From: Angomonas deanei
Lineage: Eukaryota; Euglenozoa; Kinetoplastea; Trypanosomatida; Trypanosomatidae
NCBI GenBank assembly: GCA_903995115.1
Contig: LR877159.1
Location: forward strand, 62,001-126,000
Length of the DNA: 64,000 bases
Direction of reading: 5' to 3'
Shown piece by piece: positions 55,272-63,427 of the stretch. Every line of letters starts with the position of its first letter. Within the stretch, counting starts at the first letter, position 1. Position numbers and translations under genes: made by a program. A model generated the notes under the pieces. The model searched no databases and was not told where the DNA came from. It saw only the letters and a list, made by a program, of their open reading frames with translations.

Positions 55272-57659
55272 ATGGAGCAAAGCCCAAAAAGTAAAGGCGA
55301 CCCAAACGGAAAATTACTGAATAATAGTGGTTATAATGGCAATAGTAAATCTCAGCCCCCTTTGCACGTGGGCCGAATGGTAGTTACCCTTCATGGGCTG
55401 TTCGACATGCCCCGCGCAATGGCGCAAGTAGACCCGAGATATGAATTGTTTGAAATAGTCCTTCGCCCGCAGGCAAAGTATTACTTTCGCAACAAGATGG
55501 AGCGCTTCACGACACTAGAGTTACCGGAACAGCACATCAAGTTTTCGCCTTCCGTTATTTTCTATCGCAATGATCGGTTTGTATTAGATTTCGATTCCCT
55601 CTGCGGACAGAGTCGTACCGTCTCTCCATTTCATCACGGCTCCTCCGTGAATAGTATATTCAGCAACTCCGCCAATGACCCTCTGCTGTCGCAGTCGCAG
55701 TCCCTTGGGTTGGGCGTGCGGGATAGTTGCGAGAGTGTAGGGTACGAGGAAGATGCGTCAGCCTCCAAGAACCGCAAACTGAACACGGTTGTGCTGGAGT
55801 ACCCCACACGAGAAGACCTCAAGGTCATTATACAGGTGTATGTGTGCATGCGAAGTAGACCAATCAACTCCACCTCCTCCTTCCGTTGGATTACCCCAAA
55901 CTCTAAAAATGATAAATTATACTCTCACTTTGCCGCCGCGGAGGGCGAGGTGGCACGTCGTAAAGTGGTGAACCGCTTCCTAGGGCTGACCGTCGGCCAC
56001 CTCAGCTGCACCATGAGTTTACCGAATGTGCAGGACGACCTCCGTCTGGTGGCGGACAGTAGCACCGCCATGCACGCCGCTGTGGAGCGACTGAAGATGG
56101 ACTGCCAGCGGCTGTTAGAGCTGTCGGCGCCGGCGGGGAAGGTGGACCTACCCAGTCCGGACGACATACGACGGCAGTTGGGAGAGGGGACGTCGGAGTG
56201 GACCATTTACCAATCTATTCTACTAGCGGTCGATCCGCAATACTTTATCAAGCGCGTTAGTCAGATACAGCAAATGTATCCCCCTGGGGGGGCGAGCCTG
56301 GACTGGGTCTCCACCCCCGCAGAGGAACTAGTGGCGGAGAACAAGGGCATGGAGGAGGACCTCATACGCCGCCTCTGTGTAGAGCTAGGCCCGGAGCCGA
56401 ATAGCATCTCACCCAGGGTACGGAAGAGCATCTACTGCTGGTTCTACGACATCAACGAGGACGACGTGGAGAGTCTCACGCAAGGGGTGGAGGACATGCT
56501 AGACCACGAGCCGGACCTATTCATTCAGCGTCTCGCAGAGCGCTACGGGAAAGAAATGCAGTACACCCGCTTCGGGACGGTATTTCCGTTGGTGCAGTAC
56601 ATCCCCGACGAGCGCACCTACTTTCTGCACTGCCTTCGCTTTCCCTCTAGCAACACCTCCGTCCGAGATGAGATACTGCGTGAACGACAGGTGCGTGTCC
56701 CACTGCAGGTCACCCCGAACGAGCGCCCGTTAGAACCACGCAACATGTCGGAAATGGACCTGTTAAAGTATAAATACAAGCCGGAGTTCCAACAGATATT
56801 ACCGCCACTAATAGAGGCGATGGAGATTGTCGCACAAAATAATAGTAATTTGTTAGCACAGGCGCACATTGCCAATCACAAAGAGTTTGACGTGTTCGTT
56901 AGCAATGCCCCTTTTCATCAGTACTCCAGTGTACTCTCACGACTGGCAGGGGACACGTACATATCGCCTAGTTCACTCTTGTCGGCGTTCATTTACATGG
57001 ACCGGCTCGCGATGCGTTATCCGACGCTGTACATCACAACGTTCAACATTGAGCGACTTCTAGTGACGGCGGTGCGCATTGCCAGCAAGGTGGTCGACCT
57101 TAGGAACGTGAACAACCGCGGTTTTGCCACCGCCCTCCATCTCTCCACCACCGACCTGAACCAAATGGAGGAGCGGATGGTCATGCTGATGAATTTTGAC
57201 TTTTTTATCTCCCCTAGAGAGTTCCGCAGCTACGCGAACATGATGGAGCCACCGGCGGCGTTTCAGCAAATGCGAAATAGTATTCGCAATTTTTCGACCG
57301 AGAAGAATCCCAACCCCACCCGCGCCTCTTCCTGCGAGGACACGCCCAACATGGACGGCTCCCCCAACGGCGGCTCCCCCCAGGAGAGGCGCCACGCCCC
57401 GGGGTCGGCCCCGCAGGACCGCAGCGCGGCGCATAGCTACGATAACTCCATGCACCCCTCTCCCCCGTCGCACCAGCGATCGCAGAATCAAGTCCGAAGC
57501 AGTTTGCCGGTCGTGGTGGACAGCGAGAAGCGCGACCGACTGTTTACGAACACGTTGGCCATGAGCTCCGATGAGATTCTCCGTCAGGGGTCTAGCATGG
57601 GTAAAACAAAGGAAAACGGTAATGGCACAATGTACAATAATTTCACAGCTCCTAAATGA
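55272..57659 (+). CDS. Large divergent PHO80-type cyclin
   Basis: This is a 795-residue protein. The cyclin box is at about 545-650: FHQYSSVLSRLAGDTYISPS, FIYMDRLAMRYP, LLVTAVRIASKVVDLRNVNN, LSTTDLNQMEERMVMLMNFD. It parallels the box of the preceding gene segment by segment, but lacks the VGG(V/I) step and has a much longer N-terminus. That N-terminus contains a beta-rich block (MVVTLHGLFDMPRAMAQVDP, later VLEYPTREDLKVIIQVYVCM) and a helical middle region. The tail is Ser/Pro/Asn-rich and disordered. A long non-catalytic module fused to a cyclin is unusual; it might target the kinase to a site. The partner is presumably a CDK-related kinase. No frame break is seen. Function is not known. Confidence 0.8.
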   Translation: MEQSPKSKGDPNGKLLNNSGYNGNSKSQPPLHVGRMVVTLHGLFDMPRAMAQVDPRYELFEIVLRPQAKYYFRNKMERFTTLELPEQHIKFSPSVIFYRNDRFVLDFDSLCGQSRTVSPFHHGSSVNSIFSNSANDPLLSQSQSLGLGVRDSCESVGYEEDASASKNRKLNTVVLEYPTREDLKVIIQVYVCMRSRPINSTSSFRWITPNSKNDKLYSHFAAAEGEVARRKVVNRFLGLTVGHLSCTMSLPNVQDDLRLVADSSTAMHAAVERLKMDCQRLLELSAPAGKVDLPSPDDIRRQLGEGTSEWTIYQSILLAVDPQYFIKRVSQIQQMYPPGGASLDWVSTPAEELVAENKGMEEDLIRRLCVELGPEPNSISPRVRKSIYCWFYDINEDDVESLTQGVEDMLDHEPDLFIQRLAERYGKEMQYTRFGTVFPLVQYIPDERTYFLHCLRFPSSNTSVRDEILRERQVRVPLQVTPNERPLEPRNMSEMDLLKYKYKPEFQQILPPLIEAMEIVAQNNSNLLAQAHIANHKEFDVFVSNAPFHQYSSVLSRLAGDTYISPSSLLSAFIYMDRLAMRYPTLYITTFNIERLLVTAVRIASKVVDLRNVNNRGFATALHLSTTDLNQMEERMVMLMNFDFFISPREFRSYANMMEPPAAFQQMRNSIRNFSTEKNPNPTRASSCEDTPNMDGSPNGGSPQERRHAPGSAPQDRSAAHSYDNSMHPSPPSHQRSQNQVRSSLPVVVDSEKRDRLFTNTLAMSSDEILRQGSSMGKTKENGNGTMYNNFTAPK

Positions 57660-58094
57660 ATAATATATAAATATATAAAGCAAACTTCTTCGTCCGTGCT
57701 GTTGTTTTGAGGATGTCAATCGTATCTTCAAATGCATGGAGATTTTTTTTATTATTTTTTGTTGTTGTTGTCGGTGCCCTTACAATAATAATAATGATAA
57801 TAGTGAGTTTGGGTCTCCTAAATAGATGTATTCAGTTGAAAAAAAAAAAAAAAAAAACACTTTTACTAATCATAAACCATTAAAATATGTGTCCATTCTT
57901 TTTTTTTTTTTCCTATTATTGTCGTTATTTTTGTTAAATGATAGAGTTGCGTGTTTCTTTTCAGCATGAGGTTGACCGCCGTCCCGCATGGCTGTTCATC
58001 CTGATAATAATAAACCAACGGTTACTCTTTTTTATTTCTCACGTTCTTTCATTCTGTATAGGGTGTACGTACTACACGCATATTGTTTATCCAA
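57660..58094 (+). other. Intergenic region, 435 bp
   Basis: It contains TATATAAA-like A/T sequence after the stop, a GTT repeat, an AAT repeat, an A run (57840-57857) and a T run (57898-57911). The acceptor for the next gene is AG 58060-58061 after a T/C tract. No other feature was seen. Confidence 0.6.
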
Positions 58095-60161
58095 ATGTAC
58101 AATGAATGGAATATTTGTGTCCCATCCTGCTTCGATGTGACGTTGGAAGGGGTGGCGGCAAGTAGCGGAGAGCGTCCACTCTCGCAGGAAAAACTGGACC
58201 GCGGCACCGAGACGGACACGACTAGACTGTCCAGTAGTAATATTCTGCACTTTCACCCACCACCAATGGTACGTAACGGGGAGAATGCGCTAGTCCGCCG
58301 CGGTACCTCCCTCGGCCGGTATCATGTGAAGTCTATGGAGTCTATCCAGACGGTCGGCGGGGTGGCCTACATGGAATGTCAGATTGCGTCGATTGACGAG
58401 GGAGAAAGGCCCGACGGAGACCTATTAGGCTACGTCCCACCCCCACTGGTGATTGGCGCTGGTTGTCGGGGGATCTCCCCGCTGCGGCTGCCAGGGCAAG
58501 ACCTGCACAGTGTCGGCTACTTCACCTCCCAACGCATGGTCTTCAGCCACGGTTCAGGGGAGGGCGAGCGACTGCACCTCCCGCTGCTAGGGGAGCCGCC
58601 CCTCACCGCGGACGGTACCCTACGGACCTGTGCGGGGCAGGGCAGCAGTGTCCCCCGCAGCGGGCTGCAGGTGGGGGACTGTGTCGGGTGCATTGTCAAC
58701 AGCCTCAACAACTGCGTCCACTTCACGCTGAATGGTTATCTCTTACCATTTTTTCGGTCTTTAGGCTCTAAAGAGGCGCCGAATGAGATACACTTTGAAA
58801 TAGGCGTGCAACGACGGACGCCAGCCTTTTCCGTGAGGGTGCATATGGTAGCAGGGGTCGTGAACCGCCCGGGGCCACTCCCCACCTTGGCGTTTGACGT
58901 GGACGCGTATAGCAGGGCGGTGGGTGCCGCATACATGATGACCATACACGGAGTAAAGTCGACACCCACCGAGTATGGTTCACTCTATGGGGAAATGGCC
59001 GATGATTATCATCTGCTGCGACGGTACCTCCTGCAGCGGGGAATGGCGGAGACACTGCGACATTTGGACAGTGAACTAGAGGAACTGCGCGGGGCCAAAG
59101 TTGGGGAGAATCTGGAAAAGGGGGCCTCTGATCATCTGCAATACGCTCTTCAGATCGCAGAGTTGCGTAGGAGCGCGATTGGCGACGAGGACCACAGCGG
59201 GGCGACCACCCTCTCCAAGCTGAGTGGTGCGAGTGTACTCTCCCCGGAGGTGCGGCGGGGTGTGGCGCGACGACTGCCAAGAGCGGACCCAGCGGGCTTG
59301 AGCCGCATGACGGCGGATGGGCGATGGAATGTGGTGTGGCTCTATCAGAGGGCAGACCTGCTCTATCTGCTCAAGGGCGAGGCATTCCTACGGCGGTGGG
59401 TAGGCCGGCTAGAGGGGTATTTGAAAGGGGAAGGGGAAACCCTGGGCGGGAGGGACGACTGGGCGCTACGGGTGTTGGAGGAGTTTGGGACGGACCTACT
59501 GCAGCCCCTCTCCCAGATTGACCGGAGCGCCCTCCCTGGTGACGTGGACGGTGGGGACTTTGTCCATGTGGCGCGGCAGATGGAGGAGGCAAATGCGACA
59601 GAGGCGGAGATGCCGGAAGAGACGGTGATGGCAATCCTCCAGTCCCTCGTGATCGTCGCCACCCCCTTCAGAGGCGCCCCCAGTGTGGCGACCCAGCTCA
59701 CCCTGGGGCAGACGTTGGCGGCGGTGGTGGGGGAGGTGGCCTGCAGCCCTCCACACGCCGCCGCCGCCCTCCTGTCGCTCCTCTCCACAGTGAAGGAGCG
59801 GGTACGGGTGGGGGTGTGGCGGTACACGGTGCGGTCACTCGAGTCCCTCAATGAAAGGCTGTTGCATCTGGTTAGCTTGGAATGCCCAAAGTGGGGTGCA
59901 CTTTCTCGAAATGAGCCAACCCCCCTCACACTCCGATCGACGCTCCGGAGAGTCTACGGCGGGGCCGCGGTGGTTCCGGCGGTGCATAACACGACAGGTC
60001 TGCTGGACCAGCAGCTGGGGCGGAGTGTGGACAGGTTGGTGCCTCCCTCTACTGCGAGAAGGGTCAAGGGGGGAGATGTGGAAGAAACGGATACGATGGA
60101 AAGTGTGCGCGTCGCAAAAACGCACTTCGAGACTGTATGTCACTGCTTGGTTCCGTTGTAA
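58095..60161 (+). CDS. SPRY-LisH protein, RanBPM/Gid1-like
   Basis: This 688-residue protein carries a SPRY/B30.2 domain at about 80-250 (SVGYFTSQRMVFSHGSGEGE, VGDCVGCIVNSLNNCVHFTL with NGYLLPFF) and, shortly after, a LisH motif (YHLLRRYLLQRGMAETLRHL, about 315-335). SPRY followed by LisH, then helical CTLH/CRA-like sequence, is the order in RanBP9/RanBPM and yeast Gid1, the scaffold of the GID/CTLH ubiquitin ligase. The remaining 330 residues are helical (LQYALQIAELRRSAI; WNVVWLYQRADLLYLLKGEA) but too divergent for a firm CRA call. The first ATG after AG 58060-58061 is 58095; the codon opening the frame at 58083 is TTG. Ash2-type or other SPRY proteins lack LisH here, so RanBPM is preferred. 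Confidence 0.72.
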   Translation: MYNEWNICVPSCFDVTLEGVAASSGERPLSQEKLDRGTETDTTRLSSSNILHFHPPPMVRNGENALVRRGTSLGRYHVKSMESIQTVGGVAYMECQIASIDEGERPDGDLLGYVPPPLVIGAGCRGISPLRLPGQDLHSVGYFTSQRMVFSHGSGEGERLHLPLLGEPPLTADGTLRTCAGQGSSVPRSGLQVGDCVGCIVNSLNNCVHFTLNGYLLPFFRSLGSKEAPNEIHFEIGVQRRTPAFSVRVHMVAGVVNRPGPLPTLAFDVDAYSRAVGAAYMMTIHGVKSTPTEYGSLYGEMADDYHLLRRYLLQRGMAETLRHLDSELEELRGAKVGENLEKGASDHLQYALQIAELRRSAIGDEDHSGATTLSKLSGASVLSPEVRRGVARRLPRADPAGLSRMTADGRWNVVWLYQRADLLYLLKGEAFLRRWVGRLEGYLKGEGETLGGRDDWALRVLEEFGTDLLQPLSQIDRSALPGDVDGGDFVHVARQMEEANATEAEMPEETVMAILQSLVIVATPFRGAPSVATQLTLGQTLAAVVGEVACSPPHAAAALLSLLSTVKERVRVGVWRYTVRSLESLNERLLHLVSLECPKWGALSRNEPTPLTLRSTLRRVYGGAAVVPAVHNTTGLLDQQLGRSVDRLVPPSTARRVKGGDVEETDTMESVRVAKTHFETVCHCLVPL

Positions 60162-60397
60162 CAAATTATACCGATAAAGACTATGTTTATTGTATTTTTA
60201 TTTTTTGCCAACCGCCAGTTGGTTGCGTTCACAGATTGCCCTTTCCGATTTCTTCTTCTGTCTCCCCCGTACAAAACAATAATATTCATGATAATAGCAC
60301 TTTTAGAAAGAGGCAGGGAACAATTGAAATAGAAAGGGGCCCTGGATTTATTTTATTTTATTTTTACGGTCAATACTATTGTTATCATCCTCCTTTC

Positions 60398-62011
60398 ATG
60401 TCTGGATCCCATCACCTTTACACGGAGACTGGTAGGGCGCTGCCTCCCCCACCACGTCGTACCCCGAAGCGCTCCTCCTCCGTCGTCCGCCTGCCCACCC
60501 GTCGCTACGATCCCATCCTGGACGACGTCAAAGGAAAGCCCAACTGTGATAACCCTCTCGTCGCAGACTCGTACAACAACTGCATCCCGGTGTCAGAACG
60601 ACGTAACTCGAGGGTGGCGGTGTACGATGCCGATGAGGCGAGGGAACGGGAGGGCAAAGCACGAGTGAGCTCACGTCGCTCGAGTAAGGCGGACTCCACC
60701 GCAAAGGGTAGCAGCAGCCGCTCCAAGCGCACACCGAGCGCGAGGACTCCCCGCGGCAGCACATTCGACGACGAAGAGAGCTCCGATAGTCCTATCCTCA
60801 ATCGCAAATACGGAGGGGATGAGGACTCCGACTATATGGAGCAGTTCCAGAGCGCCTACAGCCAGCGCCGCAGTGAGGGGCGACAGACGTCCTCCACGAA
60901 AGGGAAGCAGGATTGTCAGTCGCACTCCGTGGAGGAGATACAACTCTCCAGAGAGGCGACGTCTACGGTGGGAAGTGAGAAGCCGACACAGCGTCTGGCG
61001 AAACAACAAAATAGAGCACCACCGAAGGACACAGGGGACCGCTATTATAGTATCGGAGGGAGTGAGTTGAACTTCCCCTCCGCCGGTGCTGGCAGGGACA
61101 CCCCGAACTCACGACAGTCGTGGAACCCGCCCAGCGAGGGCAGGCTCAGCAACACACGTCAGTCCAGTGCCCCCCAGAAGGCAGACCACGACCGCGACAA
61201 CTCCATGGGCCAGACGACCAACGCCTATGACAGTGCGCCCAAACAGGCGATTCTCCGACCCCAGCCCATCCGACCCTCCGCGGACGCGAGGGAGCCACAG
61301 ACGAGGCCGCTGGAGCAGTCGACGCGGTCTGCCGCGAGCGAGCGACTGAGGGTCCTGCGCCAGGAGGAGAAGCCGGTGTTAGACGTCGCCAGGCGAGACG
61401 AGGCGCAGTCCCTGTCGGAGATGGCGCGATCCCCCAGGCCAAACCGGCGTCCACCGCCCGCAGAGAGTTCCTACCAGCCGCAGCTATCCCCGGTGAAGCA
61501 CCACTCCACGGAGAGGGAGCCGCCCAGCCCCCGGTACAGCCAGGCGCGGGAGCCTGTGGACGAGGAGCCCATCATTGAGAAGGCCAGACGGTACTCCGCG
61601 AGTCCCCTCCGCACAGGGGACCAGGTAGCCGGGACAGAACTGCTCCCGCGACGCCCGCTGTTGCAGGGAATGCACTACGACGACGATAGACACTATCGCA
61701 CCATTTTACGGTTTATTGACAATCAACCAAAGCGGCAGAGGCCGGAACTAATGGAAATGTTAGCGGAATTTGAGGGGCGAGAGGATGAGCTGTGCGACGC
61801 CCTCGCCGACGCCTATGGAGATGAGTTCGAGGTGATGAAGTACTATCCCGCCAATCAGGTGCAGGAAGTAGAGGTAGCGCAGCAGCGGTTATTACTGATG
61901 GATGGAAGCGAAGGCAACTCGCCGAGCTGCAACCCACACCGCGCACTTCACGGGGAGGACAGCGGCTACGAGAATCAGCTGCTCACCCCTCCCGTTCCTA
62001 CCCGGCTGTAG
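60398..62011 (+). CDS. Disordered Ser/Arg/Pro-rich protein with conserved-looking C-terminal tail
   Basis: This is a 537-residue protein. About 425 residues are low-complexity and rich in Ser, Arg, Pro and Glu with many RxxS sites (SSRRSSKADSTAKGSSSRSK). The only ordered part is at the end: YRTILRFIDNQPKRQRPELM, then EMLAEFEGREDELCDALADA and YGDEFEVM. This has the shape of a short tail module I recall from many trypanosomatid proteins (F-Y-x-x-x-x-P-x-K ... GREEELF..L..KYG). Its function is not known to me. The open frame extends upstream to 60137, overlapping the previous gene, but no ATG there is backed by an acceptor; 60398 is preferred. Cytoskeletal or RNA-granule roles are both possible. 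Confidence 0.72.
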   Translation: MSGSHHLYTETGRALPPPPRRTPKRSSSVVRLPTRRYDPILDDVKGKPNCDNPLVADSYNNCIPVSERRNSRVAVYDADEAREREGKARVSSRRSSKADSTAKGSSSRSKRTPSARTPRGSTFDDEESSDSPILNRKYGGDEDSDYMEQFQSAYSQRRSEGRQTSSTKGKQDCQSHSVEEIQLSREATSTVGSEKPTQRLAKQQNRAPPKDTGDRYYSIGGSELNFPSAGAGRDTPNSRQSWNPPSEGRLSNTRQSSAPQKADHDRDNSMGQTTNAYDSAPKQAILRPQPIRPSADAREPQTRPLEQSTRSAASERLRVLRQEEKPVLDVARRDEAQSLSEMARSPRPNRRPPPAESSYQPQLSPVKHHSTEREPPSPRYSQAREPVDEEPIIEKARRYSASPLRTGDQVAGTELLPRRPLLQGMHYDDDRHYRTILRFIDNQPKRQRPELMEMLAEFEGREDELCDALADAYGDEFEVMKYYPANQVQEVEVAQQRLLLMDGSEGNSPSCNPHRALHGEDSGYENQLLTPPVPTRL

Positions 62012-62358
62012 AAATAAGAAAAGGAAAATATCACTTAGACAGCTAGAGTCCTTTGCCTTCAAAGGGAGCGAAAAGACAATAAAAAAGAAAGGGGTCTATA
62101 CAACTTTTTTTTGTTGTTGTTATTATTGTTTAGATGTAAAAACGAATTTAGAATGGTGCAAATTGTACTTTATCCTTTCCGTTGAATGTACGAACGGTGC
62201 AGAAAGGTTGTTGTTGTTGTTCTTGTTCGGTTCACCGAGATGTTTCACACAAATTTAAAACGTTCACTACCGTCGTAACCCCACATTCTTTTCTTCTTCC
62301 CCTAACTTCATACGTTCCTTTAATTGCCCAATAAAGTACACATATACAAGAGTAAAAA
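62012..62358 (+). other. Intergenic region, 347 bp
   Basis: It has T/GTT-rich stretches near 62105-62130 and 62206-62228, and a T/C tract (about 62285-62325) before the next gene. No ORF or RNA gene was recognised. Confidence 0.6.
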
Positions 62359-63231
62359 ATGAAAATCATCCACTCCTTGTGGCTTCTCCTTGCGACCCTG
62401 GCGCTGCCGGGCGTTACCGCCGACAACACTACCCAGTTGGTCACACGCTATAGCCTGGTGGACGTAATGAGCACGGCGCCGTCCACCTGGGAGCTGCACC
62501 TCCTCCTCCACCCGGGGGAGGATTGGGTGTCGCTCGGTGGGGTAACCGTCAAGTCACAGCCGGCGGAGCGGGCGGTAGATCTCTTTCTGCCCCAGGACGG
62601 GAAGGAAAGGAACGTGGTGGGATTCGAGAAGATATCCTGCGAAGAGTATAAACGGGCGCGGGGGGTCCTTTCGGGGCGTTGCTTTCTCATTAGCGAAGCA
62701 TTAGACAACGATCTGTACTTTCCGTATGAGGTGACGCCGGAGGCGGTAAAGTCTTCCAGACGTACCAAACTGCGGGAATCGGGCGGGGAAACGGAACACA
62801 AGAAGAGGTCGAAAACAGAAAGCGGTGCCCCCCTACTGGAGGAGATGGTGCAGGTGCAGTCGGCCGGCACCGCGGACAAGCAGGTGGGCTCCCTGCTGTC
62901 ATTGGAGGAGGCGACCGAAGACACCGACGCATCTAGCTTCTCCGTGAAGTACAGTCTCACGCTGCACATCACCGCCGCCGACGACCTCGGCAAACCGCTG
63001 ATCGCGGGGCTGCGGCTGACAGGGGTGACGGGCTCCTTTAGGGAGGTGGCCGTACGTCGAGCGAAGGTTAGCAGAAAGTTAGACTCTACCACCCTCTACG
63101 CTAGGTGGGGCGCCCCACTCGTGTACGCGGCGTCTCTTTACATTCTACTTCAAGGAATTGCATGGGCGTTTGCTGTACGGTATAGCCCACGGCGTAGTGC
63201 CGCGGAAGAGGCATCGAAGAAGAAAAACTGA
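62359..63231 (+). CDS. Type I ER membrane protein with KKxx retrieval signal
   Basis: This is a 290-residue protein. Residues 1-21 are a clear signal peptide (KIIHSLWLLLATLALPGVTA, cleavage after TA-D). A lumenal region of about 225 residues follows, with beta-type sequence, three scattered Cys and one potential N-glycosylation site (Asn23-Thr-Thr). The single TM helix lies at about 250-270 (LVYAASLYILLQGIAWAFAV). The cytosolic tail ends KKKN, a dilysine ER retrieval signal. The topology is that of small ER subunits such as EMC, TRAP or PIG-X-like proteins. The lumenal strands (YSLTLHITAADDLG, LRLTGVTGSFREVAV) are suggestive but not enough to choose among them. Confidence 0.8.
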   Translation: MKIIHSLWLLLATLALPGVTADNTTQLVTRYSLVDVMSTAPSTWELHLLLHPGEDWVSLGGVTVKSQPAERAVDLFLPQDGKERNVVGFEKISCEEYKRARGVLSGRCFLISEALDNDLYFPYEVTPEAVKSSRRTKLRESGGETEHKKRSKTESGAPLLEEMVQVQSAGTADKQVGSLLSLEEATEDTDASSFSVKYSLTLHITAADDLGKPLIAGLRLTGVTGSFREVAVRRAKVSRKLDSTTLYARWGAPLVYAASLYILLQGIAWAFAVRYSPRRSAAEEASKKKN

Positions 63232-63355
63232 AACATTTAAATCTATCTATTAAAGTAAAAAAAAAAAAAAAGTAGCACCGTTCTTATGTACTTTTCATTC
63301 AACGATGTAATACCTTTTCCGAGAGCCGATAAAAGCGTTTCCTTCTTCTATTCTC

Positions 63356-63374
63356 ATTATTATTATTATTATTG
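63356..63374. repeat. (ATT)n microsatellite
   Basis: About six ATT/TTA units lie in the gap before the last gene. Confidence 0.8.
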
Positions 63375-63427
63375 AGTATTTAGTAAACCCATTAGGCCCA
63401 GACAGGGTCCATTTAGATACTCACACG

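Noticed and set aside
60137-60397. Extended start for the disordered protein, overlapping the SPRY-LisH gene
   Set aside because: The text is Phe/Tyr/Cys-rich UTR translation. The first ATG after a plausible acceptor is 60398.
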